DNA of 64,000 nt from Sclerodactyla briareus (Eukaryota > Echinodermata > Holothuroidea > Dendrochirotida > Sclerodactylidae), in contig JAODTK010002010.1 of assembly GCA_026419785.1 (NCBI GenBank), positions 62,001-126,000 of the forward strand, read 5' to 3'. Positions 32,668 through 43,889 of this stretch are shown piece after piece. Made by a program: the position numbers and the translations under genes. The notes below the pieces were generated by a model. It was not told the DNA's origin. It was given only the letters and a program-made list of their open reading frames with translations, and did not search any database. How positions within the stretch are numbered: position 1 is the first letter of the stretch; every line of letters starts with the position of its first letter.

Positions 32668-33929
32668 AAGTCTGAAAACCTCGTGAACACGATAAGTCCA
32701 AAATGGTTGGTCTGATCAGGTTCAAATTTGGTGTGTAGCTTTCTTATGGGGAGTACAGGAACCCTATTGTTTCTGGTATAGGTCCGGGGGGTGAATTTTG
32801 TGAAAAATAGAAAATTTGTGAAAAGTCAATATTTTGGCCCATTTCGGCTTGTGAACACGATAACTTGACCCCACCTGGATGGATGAAGCTCATACTTGGT
32901 ATGTGTGTTCCCCATGATGAGTACATGAACCCTATTGTTTTGGGGTCAGGTCAGAGGTCATCTGAGGTCACCAGAGGTCAAAGTCTGAAGAATTTGTGAA
33001 CACGATAAGTCCAAAATGGTTGGTCTGATCAGGTTCAAATTTGGTGTGTAGCTTTCTTATGGGGAGTACAGGAACCCTATTGTTTCTGGTATAGTCGGGG
33101 GTGAATTTTTGTGAAAAATAGAAAATTTGTGAAAAGTCAATATTTTGGCCATTTCGGCTTGTGAACATGATAACTCGACCCCACCTGGATGGATGAAGCT
33201 CATACTTGGTATGTGTGTTCCCCATGATGAGTACATGAACCCTATTGTTTTGGGGGTCAGTCAGAGGTCATCTGAGGTCACCAGAGGTCAAAGTTGAAGA
33301 ATTTGTGAACACGATAAGTCCAGAATGGTCGGTCTGATCAGGTTCAAATTTGGTGTGTAGCTTTCTTATGGGGAGTACATGAACCCTATTGTTTCTGTAT
33401 AGTTGGAGGAATTTGTGGAAAATAGAAAAATTCTGAAAAGTCCTTTTTGGCCCCTTGCGGCTGTGAAACATGATACTCAGCCACCTCACCTGGATGAACA
33501 CCTATACGTCCAGAATGGTTAGTCTGATCGGGTTTGAAATTTGGTTTGTGTAGCTTTCCTATGGGGAGTACAGGAATCACGATTGTTTTTTGTATAGGTC
33601 CTGAGGTGAATTTTAGTCGAAAATTGGAAATTTTGTGAAAGTCCATGTTTTGGCCATTAAGGCTTGTGCACACATTAATCGACCCCCACCGCATGATGAA
33701 GCTCATACTTGTGCCTTCCCATGATTAGTAATGAACCCTATTATTTGGGGGTCAGCTCAGAGGTCATGATATTAGCATGCCCCCATGTTTTCAGGGTCAC
33801 CATAGGTCAAGTCTGAAATCCTTGAAATGTGTGTAGCTATCTGATCAAGAGTATAGGAACCCTATTAAATTGGTTGGTAAAAATGTGAAATTTGTAGACG
33901 ATATGTGTCCCATGGATATCTCCTCTCAA

Positions 33930-34370
33930 CATTTGTCCTTGTGTTTGGTATGGTTCCGAAGAGTCAAGGATCACTAAGCAGCCTTTTGCTTTCTGGTTTC
34001 CTCCTTTGCATTTGCACGGGCGAATTGAGTCTTTGGTCTTCACTTCATATTCCGCTGTCATCAGTGGACTTTCCAGGTTTCTGGGGTTTGTTACAAGATA
34101 TTTGCAGTGAGTCCTCGTCTGGCGGCTGTGAGCACTCCTCCAGTACCAAGAAAGGATCAGGTCCCTGGACTTCATGCTTGTCCCTTTTCTGATGGGGATG
34201 TAAACTGCGGTCCCGGTGAGTAGGTTGATATTGGTTTATCCCCCTGCCTGGATATATCTTGAGCCTTGCTGTCAGAGAGAGCATGTTAATCGCCTGTGCT
34301 CATCCCAGTCAATATGGTTATATTTGATGAGCCTCATGTGGCTTCCTGAACACCCATATAATTAATGAAA
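33930..34370 (+). repeat. Dispersed repeat, copy 1 (partner 46470-46855)
   Basis: Shared order with the partner: TTGGTCTTCACTTCAT.TTCCGCTG, TGGATTTTC/TGGACTTTCC, TCTGGGG.TGTTAC, ATATTTGGCA/ATATTTGCAG with TGAGTC, CTGTGAGCA, GGGGATGTAAA and GATGAGCCT. Same orientation, about 12.5 kb apart. This copy lies in the spacer of the inverted satellite arrangement. Confidence 0.75.
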
Positions 34371-34479
34371 TCGTTTTGGTACACCACACAACCATCTGCA
34401 GGAGGGCCTTCCAGCCATTACACCACACTGCCAGTATACTACAAAGGACCACCATGTTTTGAAAGTTGGGGTCCAATGC

Positions 34480-34612
34480 ATTGGGGGGGGGGGAGGGGGT
34501 TGGAGGTAGGGTGAGAGTGGGCACCCTGATTCAGATATTGAGAGGCAATTTTTTTGTATGGGGAAAAATATGTATGGTGACCAATAGGGCTTATACCCCC
34601 CCCCCCCAACAT
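34480..34612. repeat. G-run and C-run pair
   Basis: A G-run at 34483-34492 with further G blocks, and a C-run at 34598-34608. The poly-Pro frames on the minus strand are artefacts of these. Confidence 0.8.
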
Positions 34613-35145
34613 TGGATTGCTGCATCTCACTAATGCCACTAACTTACTGGAGGTTTGACTACCATTGCCTGGCCAAACTTTACTGCTGAAATCTAAATAT
34701 CCTTCAAATGTGAGCAGTGTTGTGAACCTTTCGAAGATATTTCCCCACTGTCGTTAATATTCCCGGGCTAGATATCCCGCAGTTAACAGACTTCTTGTCG
34801 GTGCGTGTTTCCAGAGCGAGGTGATTGTATATTTGCAACTGTCAATTAGTTGCTCCACCGAGTGAGGCAAAATGTATGACAGAAGTATAATGTCCTCTCT
34901 AGAGGATGAGTGGACGAGCAACTTTTATATTTGGTGTTGTCGTGTTGCACCTGATATACCCGAGCCCTGCCTGCTTAGGCTTCCCTCCGGATTGGATTGC
35001 TGCATTTCACTAATGCCATTAACTTCTATATGCCTACTGGGGGTTTGACTTCCTCATATGGCCTTCGAAGTCCATCCCGACCTTTACATATGCATTCAAT
35101 GTGAGCAGGTCTTGTAGAAAACATGTCTACCCTACCGATATCCCC
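34609..35145 (+). repeat. Pair of ~130-150 bp direct repeats
   Basis: GGATTGCTGCATCTCACTAA (34613) recurs as GGATTGCTGCATTTCACTAA (34994), followed in both by TGCCA.TAACTT, ACTGG.GGTTTGACT and AATGTGAGCAG. Spacing is 381 bases. It lies between the two inverted satellite arms. Confidence 0.85.
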
Positions 35146-35269
35146 ACCTGTCTAGAGCTCTAACATGTGAGGTAGATCGCGATTTAAACCAGAAAGCACA
35201 AGGCTTAGTGATTCCTTGACTCTTCTGACAACCTATAGCCAGACACAGGACAAATGGGAGTTGCAAGTA

Positions 35270-35905
35270 CCGGCTCATCATGGGCAACATACGTCTGACA
35301 ATTTGACAAATTTCTCATTTCTCCAACCCACTAAGAGGTCCTGTACTCCTTGATAGAAAGCTACACCCTAAACTTCAAGGTTTTATGATTCTGACCTATG
35401 CTGAATCTCATATGACATCTGACTTCCAAGACCACTGCGGTGCATGTACTCTCATGGGAACACACATACAAGTATAGGCTTCAGCATCCATGTGGGGTCG
35501 CGTTTAATCGTATTCGAGCCAAATGGGCCCAAAATATCGGCTTTTCCCAATTTTTCTATTTTTGACAAAATTCACTCCGACCTGAACCAAACAATAATGT
35601 TCCTGTTACTCAACATGATAAATCTATACACCAAATTTAACTTGATCGGACCAAACATTCTTGACTCATCATGTTACAAGTTTCGCAGACTTTGACCTCT
35701 GGTGACTTCATATAACCTCTGACCTGACCCCAAAATAATAGTTTTCAGCACTCATATGGGAACACACATACCAATATAAGCTTCATCCATCCATGGGGTG
35801 GAGTGATGTTTGTTTCAAACCGCGACCACACTACATACATACACCCACACACACTGTCGTGACTGCATAGATTCGTCCGACTTCATCATGGAATAAAAAA
35901 AAGCG
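35270..35905 (-). repeat. Inverted ~310 bp satellite, about two monomers plus head tag
   Basis: Read on the minus strand it starts with the head GAATCTATGCAGTCACGACA (near 35872), a TG/TATG microsatellite, then GATGAAGCTTATATTGGTAT and TTTGGGGTCAGGTCAGAGG. A second monomer starts near 35480 and decays by 35270. It is the mirror of 32110 onward, with older divergence. Confidence 0.85.
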
Positions 35906-36139
35906 TAAATACTATAATCAAAGGGTACCATCATGAACGCCAATTTGCTATGGGGTTCAAGCTTATATCAGTTGAAAAACAAAACATTTCCACTAGCCTT
36001 TTAAGAGACCGAGCATACATTTCCAACATTACATAGTTTTGAGATGTATTTTCTAAGCTTACCTCCCCCTGCTTACCTCCCCCTGACTGTATCCTAACGA
36101 CACACATCTAATGATGATGGAGACTCATTTAACCAAAAC

Positions 36140-37905
36140 CTCCCTGACACCATGTTTTCATTCATTCCTAGGATGGCAGTTATAATGGACTCCTCAGCCA
36201 GAAAGATGGTTCTGTTATTTGTGACACCCACTGGTACAAGAGTGAGAGGGAATGGTACGCGGGCCTATCTACAACCTTCCGGTCACCTCCATCAGGAGGT
36301 CAAATCTGTGAATATCTCCTGTACAACTGGAAGAACTGACAATCTGGCATGTCCATTGCCAAATGATATGCATTGGTAAGTTGAGGACCTGGGTACAGGT
36401 AGGACACAGCTTAGCTCATAATGCATTCCGTGAATCTGCAAACCCCTCAGAAGAGAAGTGGGGGCCTCGTCAGTGTTCATCCATGCTTACATGCCGGTCG
36501 AGCATAGCTCAGGCTCTGCAGCTGTGGAGCTCAACAGCAGTTGTCCATGAGATACTAAACTGCTGCAATGCCAGGTCTGCCAGTATTTCCATGGATTGGC
36601 ATTGGAAGTCTCAACTTCTAGAATATCGCCCTGAAATTCACCCAAGCCCTCATTTGATGTCTCAAACCACAGAGTGTACATAGGTTCCAACAGCAGTGCT
36701 ACTACCGCCCTACCAGTGAATGAACAGGATCAAAGAATGTGGAATGTGGTTGATTCTGCAACTTCTGGCATGACAGTCCTTGATTCACCGCTACACTAAT
36801 GGTCCTCTCTCTCATTTGCCCGACCTGCCTCCTGGTACTGATCCACCATTTTTCCAGGTTTTCCTTGGGAATTTTGGACACTCAATGACCATTCTGCAAC
36901 TGACTGACATTCTTCATGATGAACTGGGTTCTCATTTGTATCGAGTGATACCATGGATCTTGTTGCTTATAAATTCCCTCCCCCATCTCTCATCTGGCAT
37001 CGTCTATACACGCTGCTGATGTCCTCACCAAGCTTTGGTCATGAGGTCAACAGAATGATGTCTACCACCACACAGTAATTTGATTAGGTGGTTGGTCAAC
37101 CTTCCAAAGAGAAAATAATTCTGACCAAATACTAACTTACAAGGAATCTTTCTTCCTTGCTCTAGCTATCATTTTGATCTCTGTATCTTGGTAAGCCGAC
37201 GTCAAGTGTCACAATGTCACCCGATCAGTTTCCTGATGTTATTTTCCACAAGGTTGTGCACACCAGTGAACAAGTTCTTCTCCCTCATGCCCCAAGACAT
37301 CCATCACTGGACTGTCCATGAGTCCATGTGATTGTCTGGATGAACTTCATGAAAGAGTCTAAACGTTTCCTATTCAATGTTGCCGTACGGCATCTGGAAT
37401 CTGTTATTCCTTACATTAATTTTCCCACATAGAACATCAGCACATCGTCCAGTGGGGATGTCCTTGTACATGCCTTTCACCCTCACTTTTGTCTCTTCTC
37501 AACCAGCCAAGAAGTTGAAAGGGACCACACAGCCAGGGGTCATCACTAAATTCTCACAACCCCCCACGCCACCTGAACCAGTAAAAGGACGCCCTCCACC
37601 CTCAACTGAGGCTCGGTCACCTGGTATTGAGGCTCAGCCACGTCTGTTCGACACGTTTGACCCCTCAAGATCAAGTCAGTGTACCTGATTGGGGAGGATG
37701 AGCTCTTTCGGAGGACGATCTGATCCTGAATGGATTCTGGGAGAAGGAAGGAGAATTTGATAGCTTGGTCCCCAAAAATTGGATAGCTGACTTGACAACA
37801 TGGTGATGTGCACCAGGAAGGAAGAGATTGCAAGAATGAAACAATCTGGGCCCCATGTCTTTGAATGTCTGATAAATCAGACACAGCCTGGACATCTAAT
37901 AATTT
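36140..37905. pseudogene. Stop-poor, coding-like island, decayed
   Basis: Long frames exist on both strands. Plus: 37377-37688 (103 codons) holds KLKGTTQPGVITKFSQPP and a Pro-rich stretch, followed in shifted frames by LIGEDELFRR and GFWEKEGEFDSLVPKNWIAD. Minus: 36735-36292 is one frame broken by a single stop, including LVSHGQLLLSSTAAEPELCS, and 37540-37240 reads KGMYKDIPTGRCADVLCGK to NNIRKLIG with scattered stops. The minus LSSTAAEPEL faintly recalls the LSSTEAEY box of Copia-type RNase H. I cannot choose a strand or family with confidence. Clearly unlike the AT-rich flanks. Confidence 0.3.
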
Positions 37906-40769
37906 ACTGAATATAATATCTTTAATATGGCATGGCAGATTGTTTTGTCAGTAGCCATCTCACCTAGCTAATACTACATTTTGTGTACGTTCTCTATAGG
38001 GAACTTGCAACCTCAAGTGACACAAAATATTGCTCGATGCCACCACATTAAGTGCAATTGGTATTAAACTTGAGAATAACCTTCCAGCCATTACAGTGAT
38101 AATCATTCATGTATAGAATAAAAACTGGTTTCACTATTTATTGACAATTACAAATGCAAATTGTGCATGTAACAACTGACAGCGAATTAATATAACACAT
38201 CCATACCATTGCTTTCATATTCATAATAAATGGTTCTACGAATACATTGTACCACATATATGAACAACCCATGTTTTCATGTTTTCATATTTCATATTTA
38301 ATGAATTATCCCTGTGAGTTCTGCATTTCGCATCTGACAGACCAGCACTGGCTGTTTCATAAGCAAGTGACATAGTTTGCTTATGGCCCAATCTTTCAAG
38401 GATCAAATGTTTTGTGCAATGCACGGCTGACTAAATGGCCTCCTACTGTCAACCAGATTTTAAAAGCAGCAAAACCCATAAGGTGAGGTTGTTGTTGCCT
38501 CGTTCTAAGTGGGCCCACAACTGGTGCTAATAGTAACTTGTCCACATGTGGCAGTTGTAACACTAAATATGGGGTCACTATGGTGTTGGATGTTTAATAG
38601 GCAAATTTGGGGTGAAGGCAGACTGGAGTAAAGTAAATGGCATGTCTCCAGCGTCTGCCATTATTGTGATAATAGTTTTGACTTGGTAAGTCTGATCCTT
38701 CACTCTGGCCCCTGCATTTGGTGAGTTGTCGATCCAATTCCTGATATTTGGGACCTGCTGTTCTTGTAACACAGCAGACCCAGTCAGCAAACCTAAGGTG
38801 TCTGGTGTTTATAACTTCAGCGTCTACTGTTGTGAGAATGCTGTGTTACTGCAGTTTCACAATGGGAGACTTGGAGTCATGCAATGTACTTCAGTCCTTC
38901 TCAGCTCATGTCTAACCGAGTCCAGCATACTCCATGACTGACCGAGCTAGGACTAACATTATTTTCACTGGCATCTCCATCAATGTCCCATATACCAAAA
39001 GAGGTTTTTGCCTATAGATCCTGAACAAAAATATGAGGAGTCAAATGAAAACAGTATGACTTGCATTATTACCATGGTCTCTGTGGTTCCTAATGATGTC
39101 CACAACAGGCATTGTTTCAAACAGCTTTGATTGCCTCCAAAGCTGAATGGAAGGTATTGAAATAACTGAAAACAATTTCATTCCCCTAACACCTGTACTT
39201 TGTTTTCTAATTGTTGTGCAAGACTAAGAAATAGAAAACATTTTTAAGCCTGTATAGACCATTGTGTTACTGGGTCCTATGTTGTCAACATTTAAACAAC
39301 TTGACCACTTTTCGAACAAAACATCAAACTGTACATGAGTGACAGTTTAAACATGTAGTCACACTCATCAGTGAGAACTGATAACGATAGCTAATAGTGT
39401 GCCCTGCTTATAAATGAGCCTTGGTCTATGTTTTTTACATGTATGATATCCACAGGCACCCTATCTCAGTTTTTAGGGAGAAATTATTACTAATTATCCC
39501 GGGCTCGATTGACCATCTTTCATAATTTACCGAGGGCTACCGGTGAAATGAGCACTATAAGGGGAGATCTGCCATCATCATAGTGTCAAATACTTCGGAA
39601 TAGATATCAATTCGCAGCAGCTTGACAAGTAATCAATGTGCTGGTTGCATTGCACGACAACAAAAACAAAAAATTGTGCAGTGCAGTCAATATGACTGTT
39701 TATTAAAACTTCCTTCGACAAATCGTAGTGACAAAGTAACATTCAGGCATGATCAATCTGAAATGCCACTAGAACAATTTAACTGACTGCTGTGATGTCC
39801 TCAAATGCCCACATGTTAACATTCACCTTACTATGGCTTCAACCAAATGATACCGCAATGCAAGTCTGAATGTCCATATCAGGCGTGTGGGACAATCTTA
39901 GAGACAATATCTCATGCGCCCGCTAACCGAGAAGCCCTATTCAATGCCCGTCAATCTGTTCGACTGTGGAAATTCCTCACTGTCGGGGGTTTCCGCAAAC
40001 TATTAATCTTGCTCTGCAAGAATTCAGACATCTGCAGGGTTCATCCTACTCTACTAATCCTACAAAACAGTACTGGTGTGGTGATTGTGAACTACAAATA
40101 CTTACCCTTTATCGACATTCATCCCTCTCATATGCTACCGAGTGTCTGGCATTTTACATAGTACCCGGATTGGCAACCCGCATTGCCCTTCTCTTTTCCC
40201 AGCCTATACTCTTTTTTCCACTCGGTCGCAAGAGTGAGGTGCATGGGTCGATTAGTGTAAGTAAGTATGTGACATAGATTATGCACTACAAAATTCTTAT
40301 TGCCTTCCATGCCACTGGTACTGTACCCATCATAAATCTGCCTATTGCTGCACATACATCAATACACCCCCGGTCCTGCTCCCACTTTCAACCTCAACCT
40401 CAGGTTCTAAAGTCTTGACCAAAAACATTGTAGCTTGTTCATTCTGTTTACTTCTTATGGACTCCCTCTCTTCGAGTTGAGGTCTCCATTTAGTAGATCA
40501 TTTCAAACAACCCAGCGTCTGAAAAAAAAAACTGAACTCCCTCTTTCACCCCAGTCTTATCGATTTTCAGCCTTCCCTGAGAGCGCATTGAACAGTTCTT
40601 TTATGGATTTTGGTGCTATATAACACAGGTTAAGAAGAGTAGCTAATCCATCCAACCATGTAGCCTTGCTTGCCAACTTATAGCCAACACCTCCACTAAA
40701 GGGGAATCGGATCTCTAGTGATCACCTCTGCGTCAGACAATAACATTCTGTACCGTCCCAGTATTAGGA
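37906..40769. other. No assigned gene
   Basis: Overlapping frames at 38236-38941 and 39847-40355. The minus stretch 38790-38396 reads fairly smoothly through stops (VPNIRNWIDNSPNAGARVKD, then VTPYLVLQLPHVDKLLLAPV in a shifted frame) and could be old coding sequence. The plus stretch at 39847-40277 has two overlapping frames of about 104 codons. None has a recognisable motif. Confidence 0.25.
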
Positions 40770-41120
40770 CGGACAGCTAGGTGATGTTAACATCAGTGTT
40801 ATTTAGGTGGAGCTGTGGCTAATCTTCATCTGAAGTGCCTCCTCCTTGAAGAATCATACCTGTAGCTATGACATCCTGCTCCTCTAGTGAAGATCCTGCT
40901 ACACCAGTCGTAGACCGACAACTAGGTGATATTAACATCAGTGTTAGTGAGGCAGGAGCTTTGCTAAGCCGTCATCTGGCGAGGGCTCACTGCTTGAAGA
41001 ATCATACCTGTAGTTGGAACAATCCTGTCTAGTGAAGATTCCTGTGACGCCATTCGAGGACAACATCTAGGTGATATTAAACATCACAAATGTTTGTAAG
41101 GAGAGGTTTGTGCCAAGCGT
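40770..41120 (+). repeat. Tandem array, ~147 bp unit, about 2.5 copies
   Basis: CTAGGTGATGTTAACATCAG at 40778, CTAGGTGATATTAACATCAG at 40922 and CTAGGTGATATTAAACATCA at 41068. Between them, GAAGAATCATACCTGTAG and GTGAAGAT..CCTG.T recur. A detached unit lies at 42226-42330 and a stub at 42583-42610. Confidence 0.85.
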
Positions 41121-41689
41121 TCAATTCGGTAAGGGTTCCTTCCTTGCAGGATCCCATAGCACAGGATATCAGAACAGCGAGAGCATGTTTGCACTGTTGA
41201 TGGAGAAAAATATGGGATTCTTTACCAAACCTAGGTTTATATGATATTATATTATGTTTCAACTATGGAAGTTGGGAAATTTTGTTTTGGCCTATTGGGT
41301 TTGGGCACTGATTAGACCATTGCTGTGTTGCGAGTCTATGTTGTCTGAGTGCTTGAACACCTCCGTTTAGAGCACTTTTGTATCTCATTTGTACACCTAG
41401 CAGACTAGGTCATTTTGGATTAACCCTCTCGGTGGTACTCTGCATAACCAACATATTATGAGGATTTGTTTTTGTCAAGCTGTCAGTTTTAGGGCTTCAC
41501 CATCTGCGCGAACTTTCAGGCAGCTCGTTATTTATGAGATATCAAGGGTAGTGATTTTGTTCCGCAGCCCTGCCCACTTGTGAATTTTCAATAATAGGGC
41601 GCATCTACTTACAATGAAGCATCATAGAGTCTCAATGGATGTCAGGGGTATGGTAAGAAGGATGGAGAATTGTAAAGAATTGTAAATTT

Positions 41690-42200
41690 TAGTGATGTTG
41701 CTTAATGCCATAAGCCCGGGAAATAGGCCATCTCCCGTAATCTGGGAGGTCGTAAGACGAACAATTTTTTGTAAGTACGCCATGACCAAATTTGTTCTAG
41801 TACTTTCTACCCTGCAGTTTGGTGGAAATCCAACGAAATTCAAAAAAATTGCCATAAAAATGCAAAAAGAAACCATTAAATAACCTCTCAGTGAACCCGA
41901 ATTTACTTTCAAATTCTGGGAACAATGGTAGGCCACATCCGACAAGTTTCGTGAAAATCGACAGACTAATCGCATAAATTATGCAAGTTAGACCACTTAA
42001 TTAGCAATTTGGCTGAAATGACAGAAAAAATTTAATATTTCTTCCCCATTGTTAAGAGCAAAAAAAAATATGTGTCCGGACCTCGGCCCGAAATCCGAGG
42101 CCGGAAGACCGAGGCCGAGGCCACAGCCTCCAAGGCCGAGGCCGCCGAAAAGTGGAAGCGAGGCCCGAGGCCGGCCTCGAGTAGCTCGCAACACTGGAGT
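41690..42200 (+). repeat. AAGTTTCGTGAAAATC repeat with GAGGCC-rich end, copy 1
   Basis: ACAAGTTTCGTGAAAATCGA, CAGACTAATCGCATAAATT and TTAGACCACTTAATTAGC are followed by an A-run and a block of CCGAGGCCGAGG units (42080-42175) ending CTCGAGTAGCTCGCAACACTGG. The AT-rich half is related to the middle of the 9500-10870 and 59660-61508 repeats. Confidence 0.75.
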
Positions 42201-42225
42201 CACTACGACATGGTTGGATCTTAAA

Positions 42226-42330
42226 CATAAGTGGAGTGAGCAGGAACTGTGATAAGCCTCATCTGCGAGGCTCACGATATGAAGAATAATACCTGTAGTT
42301 AGAACATCCTGTCTAGTGAAGATCCACCAA
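42226..42330 (+). repeat. Detached unit of the 40770 array
   Basis: GTGAGCAGGAACTGTGATAA, CTCATCTGCGAGGCTCAC, GAATAATACCTGTAG and CATCCTGTCTAGTGAAGATC align with 40950-41040. It is wedged between the two GAGGCC-ended copies. Confidence 0.8.
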
Positions 42331-42610
42331 GTGCGTGAAAATCCGACAGACTAATCGCATAAATTTATGCACAATTAGACCACTTAATTAAGCTAGTGAG
42401 GACTGAAATGAATTAAAAATTTTCATGATTCATTCATTTAATAGCAAAAAAATATGTCCGGCATCGGCCCAAAATCTGAGGCTGGAAGCACCGAGGCGAC
42501 GGCAACAGCCTACGAGGCGAGGCCGCGAAAACTGGCTCGAGGCGAGGCCGACTCGAGTCTCCAACCACTGGATGTCCTAAGATAGGTGATATTAAAGCAG
42601 TGTTAGTCCT
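42330..42610 (+). repeat. AAGTTTCGTGAAAATC repeat with GAGGCC-rich end, copy 2
   Basis: GTGCGTGAAAATCCGACAGA, CTAATCGCATAAATTTATGC and ATTAGACCACTTAATTA, then TATGTCCGGCATCGGCCC, GAGGCGAGGCCG units and GAGTCTCCAACCACTGG. Colinear with 41950-42200 at 372-base spacing. It ends in another GGTGATATTAA.GCAGTGTTAG stub of the 40770 array. Confidence 0.8.
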
Positions 42611-43489
42611 CCAACAAATGGAGGTCATAGACATGTTCGCGAAATACGACCATGGTTAATTAAGACTATTGACATTTTATGATTTGCACCAGAGAGTTTG
42701 ACTCTCCAAGGATGATATACATTAGATTGGACCATAAAAATTTGTCAGATGGATGTAATTTGGACAATGTGCTGTACATGTATGAGGAGCAATTTTTAGA
42801 CAAACCAAATCATCTTTGTGGCTCAAAAGTCAAATCTGAAATGAAGGTAGTCCCAGGTAAAAACAAAGTATAATATAATCCCACTTAATCAGGAGAAGCG
42901 TTCTTTAGATTTTTGCTGTTTTTGTTACAAGCATCAGTGGTTTGAGCTGAAAATCTATACATATTATTACTGTTTATTATTTTACATACACATTAATTGA
43001 GATCATGAGGAATAATCTGTATTACTCTCCAGACAGTGAGTTCCTTTTATAGTCCTTCCTGAAATTCATGCAAATCGTTTCCAATAACATTAAAAAATCA
43101 CATATCAAAGATTCCAGGTCTGTGTGAAAATTCTTCTACAACTATCAGTAGAATGATTTGTAGAATATATATATAAAATAATGAATATATATCACTTTTA
43201 AAGTCACGTTATAGAGATCAAATATAGGTACATGAGATACTAAATAGAATATTCCAGTTACCCTATCAGGAATGGTTGTGATTTGACCAGAATTCTTTTT
43301 TTTTTTTTTCTTTAATGACCGCACAATTCACATACCAGACACTGTTGTGTGGTCACCCCTCGTCGTTTTCAACACCAAACTTGCAGCGCTGCAAAATTTG
43401 GCCGTCCAGTTTCGCAACCACTTTTTATTGGGAAGTTCAGGGGAAAACTCACCATTGGTGACTCCTTCCTCTTCAACACTGCAGAGGAA
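42611..43489. other. AT-rich, no gene seen
   Basis: A short plus frame (42679-42873) without splice signals, a TA-rich stretch at 43164-43192 and a T-run at 43297-43309. Confidence 0.4.
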
Positions 43490-43679
43490 TACAAAAATGA
43501 ATAGGAAATACAAAGTTAGAATCAAGAAATACAAAGTAGAATCAGGAAATACAAAGAGAATCAGGAAATACAAATAGCATCAGGAAATCAAAATAAGCAT
43601 CAGGAAATACAAAGTAGATCAGGAAATCAAAATAGACTCAGAACTACAAAGTAAGAATCAGGAATACAAAGTAAATCAG
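43490..43679 (+). repeat. Minisatellite, ~20 bp unit, about 9 copies
   Basis: Degenerate tandem copies of GAATCAGGAAATACAAAGTA with single-base gaps. Both-strand frames here are repeat by-products. Confidence 0.9.
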
Positions 43680-43889
43680 TGCCATATGCAGTCCCAAAAT
43701 TTATAACCTATCGCCCAAGGTTGAACATAAGACTAGACTACTGTATACAATGTGGGGCTTTGATGATTCAATTCAGAGCATTGGGTTTTTTTAGCAGGAA
43801 TAAGCTTTGGAGCAGGTACATTTCTTAGTCCTCATAGGACAGATCTATCCTCTACTTTATCCAGCTACACGCGTCCTTTAATGAAGTCA

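Larger units (their letters stand above)
32110..33890 (+). repeat. Young ~310 bp satellite array with head tag
   Basis: Head: GAAGTCAGAGGAATCTATGC and AGTCATGACAGTG, then a (TG)n(TATG)n microsatellite. Monomers begin GAAGCTCATACTTGGTATG at 32261, 32573, 32885 and 33195, spaced 310-312 bases. A deleted copy covers 33505-33697 and a final decayed one lies beyond 33698. Copies 2 and 3 are almost identical, which points to recent homogenisation. Each monomer holds two related half-units and a cluster of AGGTCA motifs. Minus-strand frames repeat the same peptides per unit and are by-products. Confidence 0.9.

Noticed and set aside
32332-33225. Repeated minus-strand frames starting MYSSWGTHIPSMSF
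   Set aside because: They recur once per satellite monomer with the 310 bp period and vary by frameshift, so they are by-products of the repeat and not a protein family.
43490-43679. Possible CRISPR-like array of ~20 bp repeats
   Set aside because: The repeats are directly adjacent and degenerate with no spacers, so it is a minisatellite.
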